This document shows positions 53,366-62,686 of a DNA stretch of 64,000 nucleotides, piece by piece. The DNA is from Bacillota bacterium (GTDB taxonomy: Bacteria; Bacillota; Clostridia; Lachnospirales; Cellulosilyticaceae): assembly GCA_023393125.1 (NCBI GenBank), contig JAEWMQ010000036.1, forward strand, positions 55,411-119,410, written 5' to 3'. The notes below the pieces were generated by a model, which saw only the letters and a list, made by a program, of their open reading frames with translations, was not told where the DNA came from and made no database searches. Both the position numbers and the translations under genes were made by a program. The number at the start of each line of letters is the position of its first letter. Position 1 is the first letter of the stretch.

Positions 53366-54130
53366 CTAAATTCTAAATAATCTTTTAGCATTTTGACAGC
53401 TTATGCTAGCCACTTCTTCTGGGGTAACACCTTTAATTTCTGCAATTTTCTCTACTACATATTTTAAGTACGAAGAGTCATTTCGTTTTCCTCTATGAGG
53501 AACAGGTGTTAAGTAAGGCGCATCTGTCTCAATTAATATATTTTCTAGTCCTATAGTTTCTACTACTTTGACTGTTTTTTTGGCATTTTTAAATGTTAAA
53601 GAACCTCCAACACCTATATAGAAACCTTTTTTAACATATTCTTTTGCTAATTCATGGCTTCCTGAAAAGCAGTGGATTACACCCTCTCTAACACCACTTT
53701 GCATAATGAGATCAAAAGTCTCCTGACAAGCTTCTCTACTATGAATAATAACTGGTAAATCAAGCTCTTTTGCTAAAAGCAATTGTTTCTTAAACCATTC
53801 TCTTTGAGTTTCTCTAGGTGAGCTATCATAATAGTAATCTAAGCCTATTTCTCCAATGGCCACAACTTTCTCATAACTAGCTAGTTTTCTCATTTCTTCC
53901 AAATCTTCTTCTTTTAAGCTCTTTACATCATGTGGATGAACTCCAATGCTGCAGTATATAAAAGGATATTTTTTAGCTAACGCTATTCCTGTTAAACAAG
54001 ACTGCATATCAGCCGCTACATTTACAATAAAATCAACTTCTTTATCCTTCATACTTTCTAATATTTCATAACGATCCTCATCAAAGCTTTCGTCATCATA
54101 ATGTGCATGTGAATCAAAATACATTTTCAT
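53366..54130 (-). CDS. tatD: TatD-family metal-dependent deoxyribonuclease
   Basis: 254 residues, TIM-barrel amidohydrolase-like fold. All metal-site motifs are present: DSHAHYDDESF near 6, GEIGLDYYYD near 92, HSREA near 128, HCFSG near 153 and ETDAPYLTP near 203. TatD enzymes act as 3'-5' DNases in repair and DNA breakdown. Start by AAGGAGAA. Followed by the yabE-like gene, a conserved Firmicutes pairing. Confidence 0.95.
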   Translation of the reverse strand: MKMYFDSHAHYDDESFDEDRYEILESMKDKEVDFIVNVAADMQSCLTGIALAKKYPFIYCSIGVHPHDVKSLKEEDLEEMRKLASYEKVVAIGEIGLDYYYDSSPRETQREWFKKQLLLAKELDLPVIIHSREACQETFDLIMQSGVREGVIHCFSGSHELAKEYVKKGFYIGVGGSLTFKNAKKTVKVVETIGLENILIETDAPYLTPVPHRGKRNDSSYLKYVVEKIAEIKGVTPEEVASISCQNAKRLFRI

Positions 54131-54224
54131 TTCTCCTTCTCATTTTCAAGCAATATTTGTCTCTTATGCTGTTATTTTACTCGTTCTGCTTAAAAATCAC
54201 AAGGATAGGCCTAAATTGGATATA

Positions 54225-54272
54225 CTAAAAAAGAAGAGTCAGATGGATTTTTATCTTCATTTAACTCTTCTT
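54225..54272 (-). terminator. Terminator of the 598-residue surface protein
   Basis: AAGAAGAGT (54231-54239) and ACTCTTCTT (54264-54272) with an inner AGATG/CTTCAT step; the minus strand continues TTTTTT. Confidence 0.75.
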
Positions 54273-54282
54273 GACATATCCT

Positions 54283-56079
54283 TTATTTTTTTAAAACAAA
54301 AGTAGCTGTCTTCTCTTCTTGATTCCATTGTACATGTAAATTAAGTAGCTTAGCAATTTCTGAAATAGGTACATAAGTTCTACCATTAAGACTAATAGGT
54401 TCTGTAATCATAGTAGATACTTCACCATCAGCTTTTACTATTTTACTCCCTAAAGTCATTTCTATTTTCTTACTAGCTGGTACTATAATCACTCCACCCG
54501 AGAATTTTACATCATTGCTAGATATGCCTGCTGCTTCAGCAGCATAACGAATAGGTATCATTGTACGTCCATCTTGACTAAAAGGTACTGCATCCATTTC
54601 ATAAACCTTTCCATTCACCATATATCTTGCGCTTCCTAATTTAAAAACTGTTGTTGTCGTTTGATTTGCAACTGGGAAGTCTTCAAGTTCTATATCATCC
54701 ATAGATGTAATCATAAAATCTTTAAATACAGTTGTTTCTGCAGGATTTTCTGGTGATAACGCACTACCACTAATAGTAAGAGCAAATTTACCATCTGGCG
54801 CTGTACGGTCTACACTATAAGTAAAATCACTTATTTCTATAATAGAAGCTTCTCTAGAAGTCCTTGTTACTTCTATTTCTAAAATATTTTTCTTTTCATC
54901 TGCCCAACCAATCACTTTTAGTTCCACATCACCTTGTATTACTTTAATCCTAGGGGTTTTATTATAATAAATATATGGTTCCCCCTCCATCTCTAAACGG
55001 ATTTTTCCTTTAGCCAGCATACCTCTATCATTCTCACTAATAATAATTTTACCACCTACTTGATTTCTTACACCTACTTTAGCTTTAATACCTTCTACTC
55101 GAATTGAATTAGCAGTTTCTATCTCCGCAATAACTTCACTTATAGGATTAGTAATGCCTCTTCCTTCTACTGTTAATGTAATATCTCCAGAATCTGATGA
55201 TTTCGCACAAAGCTGTAATCCTTTAAAACTTAATGTATTACGTATCGTTGTATCAATAGTAGGAATTTGCATGGTAAATCCTACTATTAAACCCTCCTCA
55301 ATTTCAGGTTCTAATTTTACTTGATTTGTGATATCTTTGCCATTCAGCAATACAGCCCCAACCTCTAAGATATTACTATTATTAAGCTTACTACGGAAAT
55401 ATCCCTTGTCTATAGTAAACTCTAATGGTCTATTTGCAATAAAGCTATCTGGCATTCCTTCTTGTAGCTCAAAACTAACAGCTCGATTATCTCCTGTTAC
55501 TACTGCTTTGACTCTATCTACCTTAAGAGTAGCACCATAGGATAATACTTCTGCCACTTTCACACTCTCATATCTTGTTTCAGATAATAAGCCTAGATTC
55601 AAATTCAAATCGCCTGTTTTAAGGGTTGAAGCTGTCACTTTTAAATCACTAACAGTCAATGTCCCTTTTACTCCTTTGTTACTACTATAAGGTAATGTTA
55701 TGTATATAATCTGAGTATCTTCTTTTTTATTAATTTCTCCATAGCTTATTTGAACTTTACCTAGATTTTTAAATCCATCACTTAACGTAATCTTTGGCAG
55801 ATCTGTAAAGCTATATGGTGTATTCTTTAATGATAATACTAGTGTTCTTTCATCTATATCTCTTGTATTTGTTAAACAACCAGCACTTCTTTCTTCTATA
55901 GTAATATCACTTAGCTTTCCTTCTTTTTCTATGTAACTTTCACTTTCTACAGTTACACGTATAGGTGTATATTTGCTTAATTCAAGATTGGTTATTTCTC
56001 GCGCCATTACATAGGTAGGGCTCATTATTAAACATACCGCCAAACCTAATGTTATCATCTTTTGTACCATCTTCTTCAT
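54283..56079 (-). CDS. Large secreted protein with C-terminal copper-amine-oxidase-like domain
   Basis: 598 residues. Signal peptide about 1-25. Residues 27-470 are repetitive beta-sandwich units (TRYESVKVAEVLSYGATLK; SIRVEGIKAKVGVRNQVGG). Residues about 485-597 are a CuAO_N1-type pair: MIPIRYAAEAAGISSNDVKF and YVPISEIAKLLNLHVQWNQE. No catalytic motif. A wall-associated or surface-display protein is likely. Second member in this window of the class seen at 31017-32129. Confidence 0.78.
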   Translation of the reverse strand: MKKMVQKMITLGLAVCLIMSPTYVMAREITNLELSKYTPIRVTVESESYIEKEGKLSDITIEERSAGCLTNTRDIDERTLVLSLKNTPYSFTDLPKITLSDGFKNLGKVQISYGEINKKEDTQIIYITLPYSSNKGVKGTLTVSDLKVTASTLKTGDLNLNLGLLSETRYESVKVAEVLSYGATLKVDRVKAVVTGDNRAVSFELQEGMPDSFIANRPLEFTIDKGYFRSKLNNSNILEVGAVLLNGKDITNQVKLEPEIEEGLIVGFTMQIPTIDTTIRNTLSFKGLQLCAKSSDSGDITLTVEGRGITNPISEVIAEIETANSIRVEGIKAKVGVRNQVGGKIIISENDRGMLAKGKIRLEMEGEPYIYYNKTPRIKVIQGDVELKVIGWADEKKNILEIEVTRTSREASIIEISDFTYSVDRTAPDGKFALTISGSALSPENPAETTVFKDFMITSMDDIELEDFPVANQTTTTVFKLGSARYMVNGKVYEMDAVPFSQDGRTMIPIRYAAEAAGISSNDVKFSGGVIIVPASKKIEMTLGSKIVKADGEVSTMITEPISLNGRTYVPISEIAKLLNLHVQWNQEEKTATFVLKK

Positions 56080-56276
56080 CTTAATTCCCCCTCAATTATT
56101 CTTTTCTCTAAAATACTTTTTTACTTCTGAATTATATAACCCTATATCATTGTTTTCTTTATTATAACAAATTGTACCGACTATAATATGACAAGTTGAT
56201 AACTTTTAAATAACATTTAATTTCTAGTTGTACTATTATATAGAAGAAACTCATACTTTTTTGTCAAAATCCCTAA

Positions 56277-56311
56277 AAAAAGCACCTATGATTTATCCAT
56301 AGATGCTTTTT
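56277..56311 (-). terminator. Terminator of the 5'-nucleotidase gene
   Basis: AAAAGCACCTATG pairs with CATAGATGCTTTT (one mismatch) and T runs follow. It lies 13 bases after the stop. Confidence 0.8.
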
Positions 56312-56323
56312 ACTTTTCTATTA

Positions 56324-56920
56324 TTATACTACTTCTAAAGCTACTTCATCAAAATAACGTTCCATAAGTTCCGGATAGCATAGCTCTATAATCATTCGTT
56401 CGAAATTCTTCCAATTAGTAACGCGTCTATAATCACCTATAGCACCCTTATTATGTGGTCTTTCAAAAACAATAGGTGTCCCACCTGCTTTAGCAAAATC
56501 TTCTATATTATGCATACCATCATCTAAGAGGTAATCACCTTTAATCATGTACTTTCTCCTGCAGACAATCACACGTTCTTCTGGAAAGAAAGGGAGATGT
56601 TCCTTAATCCATTCATGCTTAGCTTCTACACTACAGGGCTGAGCTGCAGTTACAATATACATTTCAAATAATCCACTATGATACAATCTGTGAAATACTT
56701 CTATTGCATCTAATGTAGGCTCTAAATGTCTAAACAACTGTGGTTCATGCATAACTGTTTCTACTTCTTCACCAAATACCGTATGCAAATTCCAATTGTT
56801 ACAGTTTTCTGGACTTATAGAAGTACCATATTTCTTATTATAAGCCTCTGTAACCCCTTTTATATATTCTGCTAACACATCATCCTGATCTATTAATAAT
56901 GTCACTTTCTTCTTTTCCAT
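56324..56920 (-). CDS. 5'(3')-deoxyribonucleotidase-like HAD phosphatase
   Basis: 198 residues of the NT5C/YorS type. HAD motif I is LLIDQDDVLAEY near 8 (nucleophile and acid Asp), motif II YIVTAAQP near 105, and motif IV YLLDDGMHNIEDF near 140. It dephosphorylates nucleoside monophosphates. Start by AAGGAGGGG. Single gene unit with its own terminator. Confidence 0.85.
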   Translation of the reverse strand: MEKKKVTLLIDQDDVLAEYIKGVTEAYNKKYGTSISPENCNNWNLHTVFGEEVETVMHEPQLFRHLEPTLDAIEVFHRLYHSGLFEMYIVTAAQPCSVEAKHEWIKEHLPFFPEERVIVCRRKYMIKGDYLLDDGMHNIEDFAKAGGTPIVFERPHNKGAIGDYRRVTNWKNFERMIIELCYPELMERYFDEVALEVV

Positions 56921-57067
56921 GGTGTCCCCTCCTTATTATTGTCCTCTTATTTTATGAGCCAATTTATTATCATTTTATTATCTATTCTTTATTTTAGTTA
57001 CTCGTTTTTAACCTTTCTCACAAAGAATCTTCTTATTGTATATAAATATTTCTTTCATTTTAACATT

Positions 57068-57096
57068 AAAAGGGCATTGACTATGCAACGCCCTTT
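57068..57096 (-). terminator. Terminator of the mannosyltransferase homologue
   Basis: AAAGGGC (57069-57075) and GCCCTTT (57090-57096) with an inner TTG/CAA pairing; the minus strand continues TTTTAATG. It lies just after the stop. Confidence 0.7.
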
Positions 57097-57100
57097 CCTT

Positions 57101-58780
57101 TTAATAAATGTGCCACAATCCGCCTAAACTAATCAAGTATGCATACTGCTCTGGAATCAAAAATCCTGAATAAATAGGATAGCAAAAAGCAAATACAAGT
57201 ACTGCTATGATGCCATACCATAAATAAATAGGTTTATTGCTCGCTTCATCTAAAGCCTTAATAAGTCCTACTAAAGCCAAAATCATTAGTGGTACTACTG
57301 GAAAATAGTGATACAGATACATAATACGAGGTACTAACATATATGGTACATAGACAGCCAATATAGCTACTATCAAAAAGCTATATTGCTTACTTCTCTC
57401 TACAATCATTTCCTTAAGCGCGTAAACCATAGCTACAATTCCAGTCCACCAAATAAATGGATTACTATGAAGTGCTATACTAGATACCATTCCCTCTGCA
57501 ACTTTCCCATCATAATACCACACAGGTTTATAGCCGATTGGCCAAAAATACCATGGTGAACTGAATGGATGTGTTGCATTTAGCTCTGAGTGATACTTAT
57601 ACATTCTCACTTGTTCATTACATAAGAACTGTATAAAGTCATTTTGTCCACTAATTAAATAGTAAGGAATAAACGATGCCACATAGATAGCAATTGGAAT
57701 TACTCCAAAGAAGATAAAGCAGCTTAATACAATGTTTTTTCTTTGACTTTTCCAGTCTCCATAACTTGTAGCCTTGCTAGAACGTATCCATAAATCTACA
57801 AAGAAAATAAGAGCCAAACCTACAGCTGCATATGCACCATTCCACTTAGTAGCTATAGCCATTCCTAAAAATATTCCTGAGCCAAATAATTGCAGTAGCT
57901 TACGTCCTAAAGAGCCTTCTGTCTTACACGAAATATACTGATACATGAATAGATACGACAACAATATAAATAGTACAAGGAAACTATCAACTGTTCCAAT
58001 CCTAGTTTGCACAAAATGCATACCATCTGCCGCAAAAAGAATCATTGCCAAAGCTGCGTATTTAGTAGTACCAAAAAGCCTTTTAGCAAATACATAAATG
58101 ACAAGTAGCATTAATAGTCCTGCAATATTCCCCATTAATCTATAAGCAAATGGATTCATTCCTAAATATTTAATAGGAATTGTCATAATTAATTTACCAA
58201 GTGGTGGGTGGGTCCATTCATAAATATCCATTCCATGTATATACTCATAAGCTGTACGCCCATGATAGATTTCATCAAAATAAGTAGAGTTTAAATAGCT
58301 GATTTCTGCCGGAACTACATTTGCTTCATCAACAACCCACTCTGCTCCTGATAATGATGTCACCGGTATAATATTTTCAGCCTCATCATATAAAGCCACT
58401 TCACCAATAATGCCGTAAGGTGCCTCCGCTTCAATAGCTAAATATCTTATATCTGCATCGATTTCTAAATCTTCCCAAGCAAATACCCGTTTTTGTTCTA
58501 GATCACTTAGAAAATCATACTTGTTATTATCTTGTGATGTATAAAGCTTGAATTTTCCAAAACGAGCGCCACTATAATGTCTTATCTTACTTACATGTAC
58601 TTGATCTCCTAAATCAAGCACTATACGAGTCCCATTTTCTTCGGGTTCCCAAAAGCTTTGTGGATTTTCCATACTTCCTAAATTAAAAAAGGATAAAATC
58701 CCATAAATAAGTATGATACAAAGCATCCAAAAGCTATCTTTCAGGGTCAAATTATATTCCTTTTTAGGCCTAAAAATCAT
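57101..58780 (-). CDS. Protein O-mannosyltransferase (PMT, GT39) homologue
   Basis: 559 residues with about eleven membrane segments. PMT-type first loop: STYFDEIYHGRTAYEYIHGM, then WTHPPLGKLIM, with the essential Asp-Glu pair. A C-terminal 4TM segment is present. Between the first membrane helix and that loop, about 35-110, there is a soluble discoidin-like segment (ARFGKFKLYTSQDNNKYDFL) placed outside. It would transfer mannose from a polyprenyl phosphate to secreted proteins; bacterial PMTs outside Actinobacteria are poorly characterised. Start by AGAGGAAAG. Confidence 0.85.
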   Translation of the reverse strand: MIFRPKKEYNLTLKDSFWMLCIILIYGILSFFNLGSMENPQSFWEPEENGTRIVLDLGDQVHVSKIRHYSGARFGKFKLYTSQDNNKYDFLSDLEQKRVFAWEDLEIDADIRYLAIEAEAPYGIIGEVALYDEAENIIPVTSLSGAEWVVDEANVVPAEISYLNSTYFDEIYHGRTAYEYIHGMDIYEWTHPPLGKLIMTIPIKYLGMNPFAYRLMGNIAGLLMLLVIYVFAKRLFGTTKYAALAMILFAADGMHFVQTRIGTVDSFLVLFILLSYLFMYQYISCKTEGSLGRKLLQLFGSGIFLGMAIATKWNGAYAAVGLALIFFVDLWIRSSKATSYGDWKSQRKNIVLSCFIFFGVIPIAIYVASFIPYYLISGQNDFIQFLCNEQVRMYKYHSELNATHPFSSPWYFWPIGYKPVWYYDGKVAEGMVSSIALHSNPFIWWTGIVAMVYALKEMIVERSKQYSFLIVAILAVYVPYMLVPRIMYLYHYFPVVPLMILALVGLIKALDEASNKPIYLWYGIIAVLVFAFCYPIYSGFLIPEQYAYLISLGGLWHIY

Positions 58781-58953
58781 CTTTCCTCTTTAGTAGCTTT
58801 CTACTCTATCTGCTACTAAATCCTCCTTATCGTATGATATTTCTGTGCCTAATGTTCTTCTTCATCTTACATCCCCTAAAGCAAATCATTAAGCATAACT
58901 CCTTATGCAAATTATACCCTATTCTTTCACTTTATTAAAGGCAGAGTTTGGAT

Positions 58954-59529
58954 TTATTCTGGTTGCACTGCTACTACTCTACATTTTACCCCTGTGGCTT
59001 CTGGATCATCGTGCCACATGGTTAACATCTTACATACTGAATGAGGCTCTATTTCATTTAAATTAGTTAAGTTCTCAATCACAAAAGTACCATATCTTAA
59101 AAAAAGCTTATCTGCTTCTACATGATCCTTTCCTTTTCTTAAATCTGGTGCATCAATCCCTACAAATTTAACACGTTCCATAGCTAACTCTTGAATAAGT
59201 TCCCAGGAAAACTGGGTACTACTGCTAAAATACAAGCCACTACCATAAGGATGCCTTTCGATAGAACCTGTACGGAACATTACAAAATCTCCGGGTTTCA
59301 CATAGTCTAGATCCACATCATCAATAGTTACTTCCCTATCTGTGATATGACTTACATCAAATAATATTCCTCTAGCCTGCATATATTCTAGCGGCAATTG
59401 TACTTCTCCATATATATCAAAATGAGTGCCTACATGGCCCATTACAATATGTTTTTTTAACTGAACTTCTGCTTGTTTATAAATACGATTAGTCTTCTTT
59501 ACCTGTAATGTTAAATCGGTATACCTCAC
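58954..59529 (-). CDS. Cyclase/kynurenine formamidase-like metal hydrolase
   Basis: 191 residues. GTG start after GAGAGGGATAAACT. Contains GHVGTHFD near 31, the H-X-G-T-H-X-D zinc motif of the cyclase family (PF04199), and VGIDAPDL near 120. The family includes KynB arylformamidases and isatin hydrolases. Tryptophan catabolism genes are not nearby, so the substrate stays open. Stands alone between PMT and MATE genes. Confidence 0.8.
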   Translation of the reverse strand: MRYTDLTLQVKKTNRIYKQAEVQLKKHIVMGHVGTHFDIYGEVQLPLEYMQARGILFDVSHITDREVTIDDVDLDYVKPGDFVMFRTGSIERHPYGSGLYFSSSTQFSWELIQELAMERVKFVGIDAPDLRKGKDHVEADKLFLRYGTFVIENLTNLNEIEPHSVCKMLTMWHDDPEATGVKCRVVAVQPE

Positions 59530-59606
59530 AGTTTATCCCTCTCTTTAATTGTTCTTGTCCTCATTATAGCTACTTTTCCATTTTCTGTCTATGTGCACCC
59601 TATAAA

Positions 59607-59631
59607 AAAAGAACCTCTATCAGAGATTCTT
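59607..59631 (-). terminator. Terminator overlapping the MATE gene end
   Basis: AAAGAACCTCT/AGAGATTCTTT with loop ATC; the minus strand continues TTTTTTTATA. The stem includes the stop codon of the MATE gene. Confidence 0.7.
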
Positions 59632-60984
59632 TTCATGAACTAAATTTTTTATCCATTTATTGGAACGTAATCTAAAATACTCAAATGGTACTTTGATAAC
59701 TTCCTCTGTACAAACAAGGAAGAATACACTATATACTGGCCACTTAAGTGCCATAGCACCTATAAAAGCTAAGGGTACGGAATAAAGCCAAATGGTACCG
59801 GCCTGTACTAGCATGGAGTAGGTGGTGTCTCCGCCTCCTCTAAATACACCGATAATCATAATAGCATTAAATGAACGAAGTGGCATAAAAATAGCCATGG
59901 TTCTTAAAACCAATATAGCCGCTTTATAAGTTTCAGATTGGATGTTAAACCATCTCAGGATTGTTGGGGCCGAGATCCATATACTAGCACCCAATATAAT
60001 TCCTATAATCGGCGCTAACTTAGCTACTTTATAGGCATAATCTTTAGCCACTTCTTCTTCATCTGCACCAATCTTATTCCCTATCATAATGGCTGCTGCC
60101 GTCCCTACTCCTGTAAGGAAGATAAAGAACATATTAATGAGTGTACTAGAAATCTGCATAGTGGCTGAAGCATTAGTACTGATTTTAGCATAGGCTATCG
60201 AATAAGCCGCTGAACCTACTGAGAAAATCAGTTCATTAGTAATAACAGACCATGATGTTCTAAAGTAGGCATTTACTGTGTTCAAACTAAAATGACTTAA
60301 TTCTTTTAGCTTAGCTGCTACTTTATTTTTAGTTAAGTATACAATACTTACAATGAAAATAACCTCCACCAAACGTGCTAGCGTAGTGGCTAAAGCTGCT
60401 CCAGCTACTCCCAAAGCAGGCGCTCCAAGCTTTCCAAAAATGAATACCCAGTTTAAAACAATATTTATGCCTACACCTATTAAGCTTGCAACCATAGGTA
60501 ATTTAGTTTGCCCTGTACTTCTAAGAGCTGAAGAATAGCCCTGTGTAAAATTCACAAACAAACAACTAACTGCAACAATTTTTAAATAGTTAATACCTAG
60601 GCCAATAACTTCAGTATCATCCGACATAATATCCATAATAACTTCTGGAAAGAAAAATGCCATAATGGCAAATAAGCTAGAGGCTATAAATCCTACGGTT
60701 AAGTCAACGCCCAGAAAAGTCTTAATACCCTGCAAGTCTTTCTTTCCCCAATATTGAGACATAAATACACTAGCCCCGGCATTAATACCTAATATACAAA
60801 GCGTAAAAATAAAAATGTACTGATTAGCTAAACCCACTGCTGAAATAGCTGTCTCTTGCAAGCTTCCTACCATCATTGTATCTACTAAATTAAGAGATGA
60901 GGTAACAAAACTTTGAAGTGTAATAGGCACTGCTAAAGTAAGCATTGTATTCAAAAATACGCGGTCTTTAAATATTTTCTTCAT
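59620..60984 (-). CDS. MATE-family efflux transporter
   Basis: 454 residues, twelve membrane segments in two homologous halves (VPITLQSFVTSSLNLVDTMM; then SVITNELIFSVGSAAYSIAY). DinF/NorM-like Na+ or H+ antiporter exporting drugs or metabolites. ATG 60984 is used because AAAGAGGGTT precedes it; the in-frame ATG at 61029 lies inside a terminator hairpin. That leader hairpin suggests control by attenuation. Confidence 0.92.
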   Translation of the reverse strand: MKKIFKDRVFLNTMLTLAVPITLQSFVTSSLNLVDTMMVGSLQETAISAVGLANQYIFIFTLCILGINAGASVFMSQYWGKKDLQGIKTFLGVDLTVGFIASSLFAIMAFFFPEVIMDIMSDDTEVIGLGINYLKIVAVSCLFVNFTQGYSSALRSTGQTKLPMVASLIGVGINIVLNWVFIFGKLGAPALGVAGAALATTLARLVEVIFIVSIVYLTKNKVAAKLKELSHFSLNTVNAYFRTSWSVITNELIFSVGSAAYSIAYAKISTNASATMQISSTLINMFFIFLTGVGTAAAIMIGNKIGADEEEVAKDYAYKVAKLAPIIGIILGASIWISAPTILRWFNIQSETYKAAILVLRTMAIFMPLRSFNAIMIIGVFRGGGDTTYSMLVQAGTIWLYSVPLAFIGAMALKWPVYSVFFLVCTEEVIKVPFEYFRLRSNKWIKNLVHEKNL

Positions 60985-61012
60985 ATAACCCTCTTTCTTT
61001 AACTTAGTTTCT

Positions 61013-61057
61013 AAAAAGCAAAAGAGCAAATGGGTTGTTAGCCGCCCATCTGCTCTT
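61013..61057 (-). terminator. Leader terminator upstream of the MATE gene
   Basis: AAGAGCAAATGGG (61022-61034) with CCCATCTGCTCTT (61045-61057); the minus strand then reads TTTTGCTTTTT. No minus-strand gene ends upstream (the neighbour is + strand), so the hairpin lies in the MATE transcript leader. Short open frames precede it, for example ATG at about 61094. Confidence 0.65.
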
Positions 61058-61266
61058 ATCTATGCATTGCTACTTGTCATTTCATATTGCTTCATCTTAA
61101 CCAGAGTTCATTTTCATATAAAATCGCATAAAAGTCAATAGTTAATTGGTATTTTCCTCCTAATTGCGCCTAGATATTATTACCATTTTTTCTTTTTATC
61201 TATAAACTCACGTTTTCACATGCTATACTGTCCTTATAAGTATTCTATTAAATAGGAGGAATAAGC

Positions 61267-61611
61267 ATGGGCATATTTGGAGGTACTAAAACTACTAACA
61301 CTAAGTATTTTGAACGCTTTTTAACGGAAGGAGAAGAAATTGAGGCAGTTTATCGTTTAGTAGTAGATGAAATGTGTTTTACTAATAAACGTATTATTTT
61401 CTTTGATAAAAATGCTTTCTCGACTAAAAAAGGAAAAGTATCTATCCCTTACCGTAGCATTTCTCATTTTATGATTGAAGATGATGGTATTCTAGATCGA
61501 GATATATCCGTTAAACTCATTGTGCATAATGAGGAATTCAATCTTAAATTCTCTAAAGGCTGCGACTTTATAGAAATAGAAAAGTTACTCACCTTTTATG
61601 TCTGTGATTAA
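61267..61611 (+). CDS. Bacterial PH-domain protein (bPH_1, YvbH-like)
   Basis: 114 residues, almost entirely one PH-like beta-barrel: RLVVDEMCFTNKRIIFFDK near 35 and YRSISHFMIEDDG near 63 match the YvbH/DUF1696 pattern. The family forms ring-like oligomers in structures; its cellular role is unknown. Start by AGGAGGAATAAGC. Cytoplasmic, single gene. Confidence 0.85.
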   Translation: MGIFGGTKTTNTKYFERFLTEGEEIEAVYRLVVDEMCFTNKRIIFFDKNAFSTKKGKVSIPYRSISHFMIEDDGILDRDISVKLIVHNEEFNLKFSKGCDFIEIEKLLTFYVCD

Positions 61612-61731
61612 AGCTTCTTAGATAGCAGCTTATTATTTTCTCCCTATAGCTTCTCGATTGGTACCATAAATAATAGATACCTCTCGGGGGCTATTTTTGC
61701 TTGTTTTTCTATTTATAACTATTTCATCATG

Positions 61732-62667
61732 CTAAAACGCTACCATATCCTCTTGGTTTTCTTCTGCTTTTGTAATACTTTTCACATAAAATACCGGTCC
61801 ATCTCCTTCATAAACCCGAGCTGGTTCAAAGCGAATTTCACCTACTAGCTCTATACTATCCTTATTTTGAAAACGTGGCTTTCCAATGTTTTTGCAATAT
61901 AATCCCATAAAGGCAATATCATCCTCACAGCAAGGCATTGCAAATCGGCCAAAGTGAAAGCAATCTTTTGGATCTGTTGGTTGCTGAAAAAATAAGCCTT
62001 TTACCTTTAATTTTTTCTTCATATAATGCTCTGGATGATCCCATAAATCTATATACCAAATGCCATAATGCCCTTTTTCAACAGTGATTACTTCTGCATT
62101 TAAGTCGTAGGGTAACTCTTCCTCAATAGGCTCCATTACAAAATCCTTAGAACTGGTAAATAATCTTGCTTGTCCATTAATAGATTTTACAGTTCCTCTT
62201 AATAAGGCTAAATTAGTATCTGGTGTGCAGCGATTAATAATAACCAAGTCTGCTATTTTAAAATGCTCTACCATTAATGAACGCATATTATTCATATAAA
62301 GCTCAAAGGTTTCACCATTAACTAAAACAAGGCTTTGGTATAAAAACCAGTTTTCTGGTAAGGTTACATCAAAGGCACTTTCTATATTCCACATACCGTT
62401 AAACTCAATGACTACACGCTGTGGCTCATAAGTTTTTGCTAACTCTTGTAAGAACTCAGCTGTAAACTCTGCTTCCTCTTCAAGATTCACTAGAGTAATA
62501 TGATTTTTTTGAAATAGTACTTTATTATACTCCTCTATCCCTTCTTCACAGCTAATAACAAGTGTATTTTTTCCATCTGCAAAAGCTGGTTTTTCTAAAA
62601 GGCTTTCTATAAAAGCTGTTTTCCCAGCTTCTAATAATCCATTAAATAAAAATATAGGAACTTCCAT
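61732..62667 (-). CDS. CobW-like P-loop GTPase lacking CxCC
   Basis: 311 residues. Divergent P-loop GLLEAGKTA near 9-17 and a switch-like RVVIEFNGMW near 85. The usual CxCC metal motif is missing (VISCEEG has one Cys) and the NKxD motif is reduced to IINRC. The C-terminal part has CCEDDIAFMGLYC. ATG 62667 follows GATGAGGAG; the in-frame ATG at 62724 would overlap the gene before it. It follows the full CobW GTPase by 19 bases, so the two likely act together, perhaps as unequal partners. Confidence 0.75.
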   Translation of the reverse strand: MEVPIFLFNGLLEAGKTAFIESLLEKPAFADGKNTLVISCEEGIEEYNKVLFQKNHITLVNLEEEAEFTAEFLQELAKTYEPQRVVIEFNGMWNIESAFDVTLPENWFLYQSLVLVNGETFELYMNNMRSLMVEHFKIADLVIINRCTPDTNLALLRGTVKSINGQARLFTSSKDFVMEPIEEELPYDLNAEVITVEKGHYGIWYIDLWDHPEHYMKKKLKVKGLFFQQPTDPKDCFHFGRFAMPCCEDDIAFMGLYCKNIGKPRFQNKDSIELVGEIRFEPARVYEGDGPVFYVKSITKAEENQEDMVAF

Positions 62668-62686
62668 GTTCTCCTCATCCCTTCTA

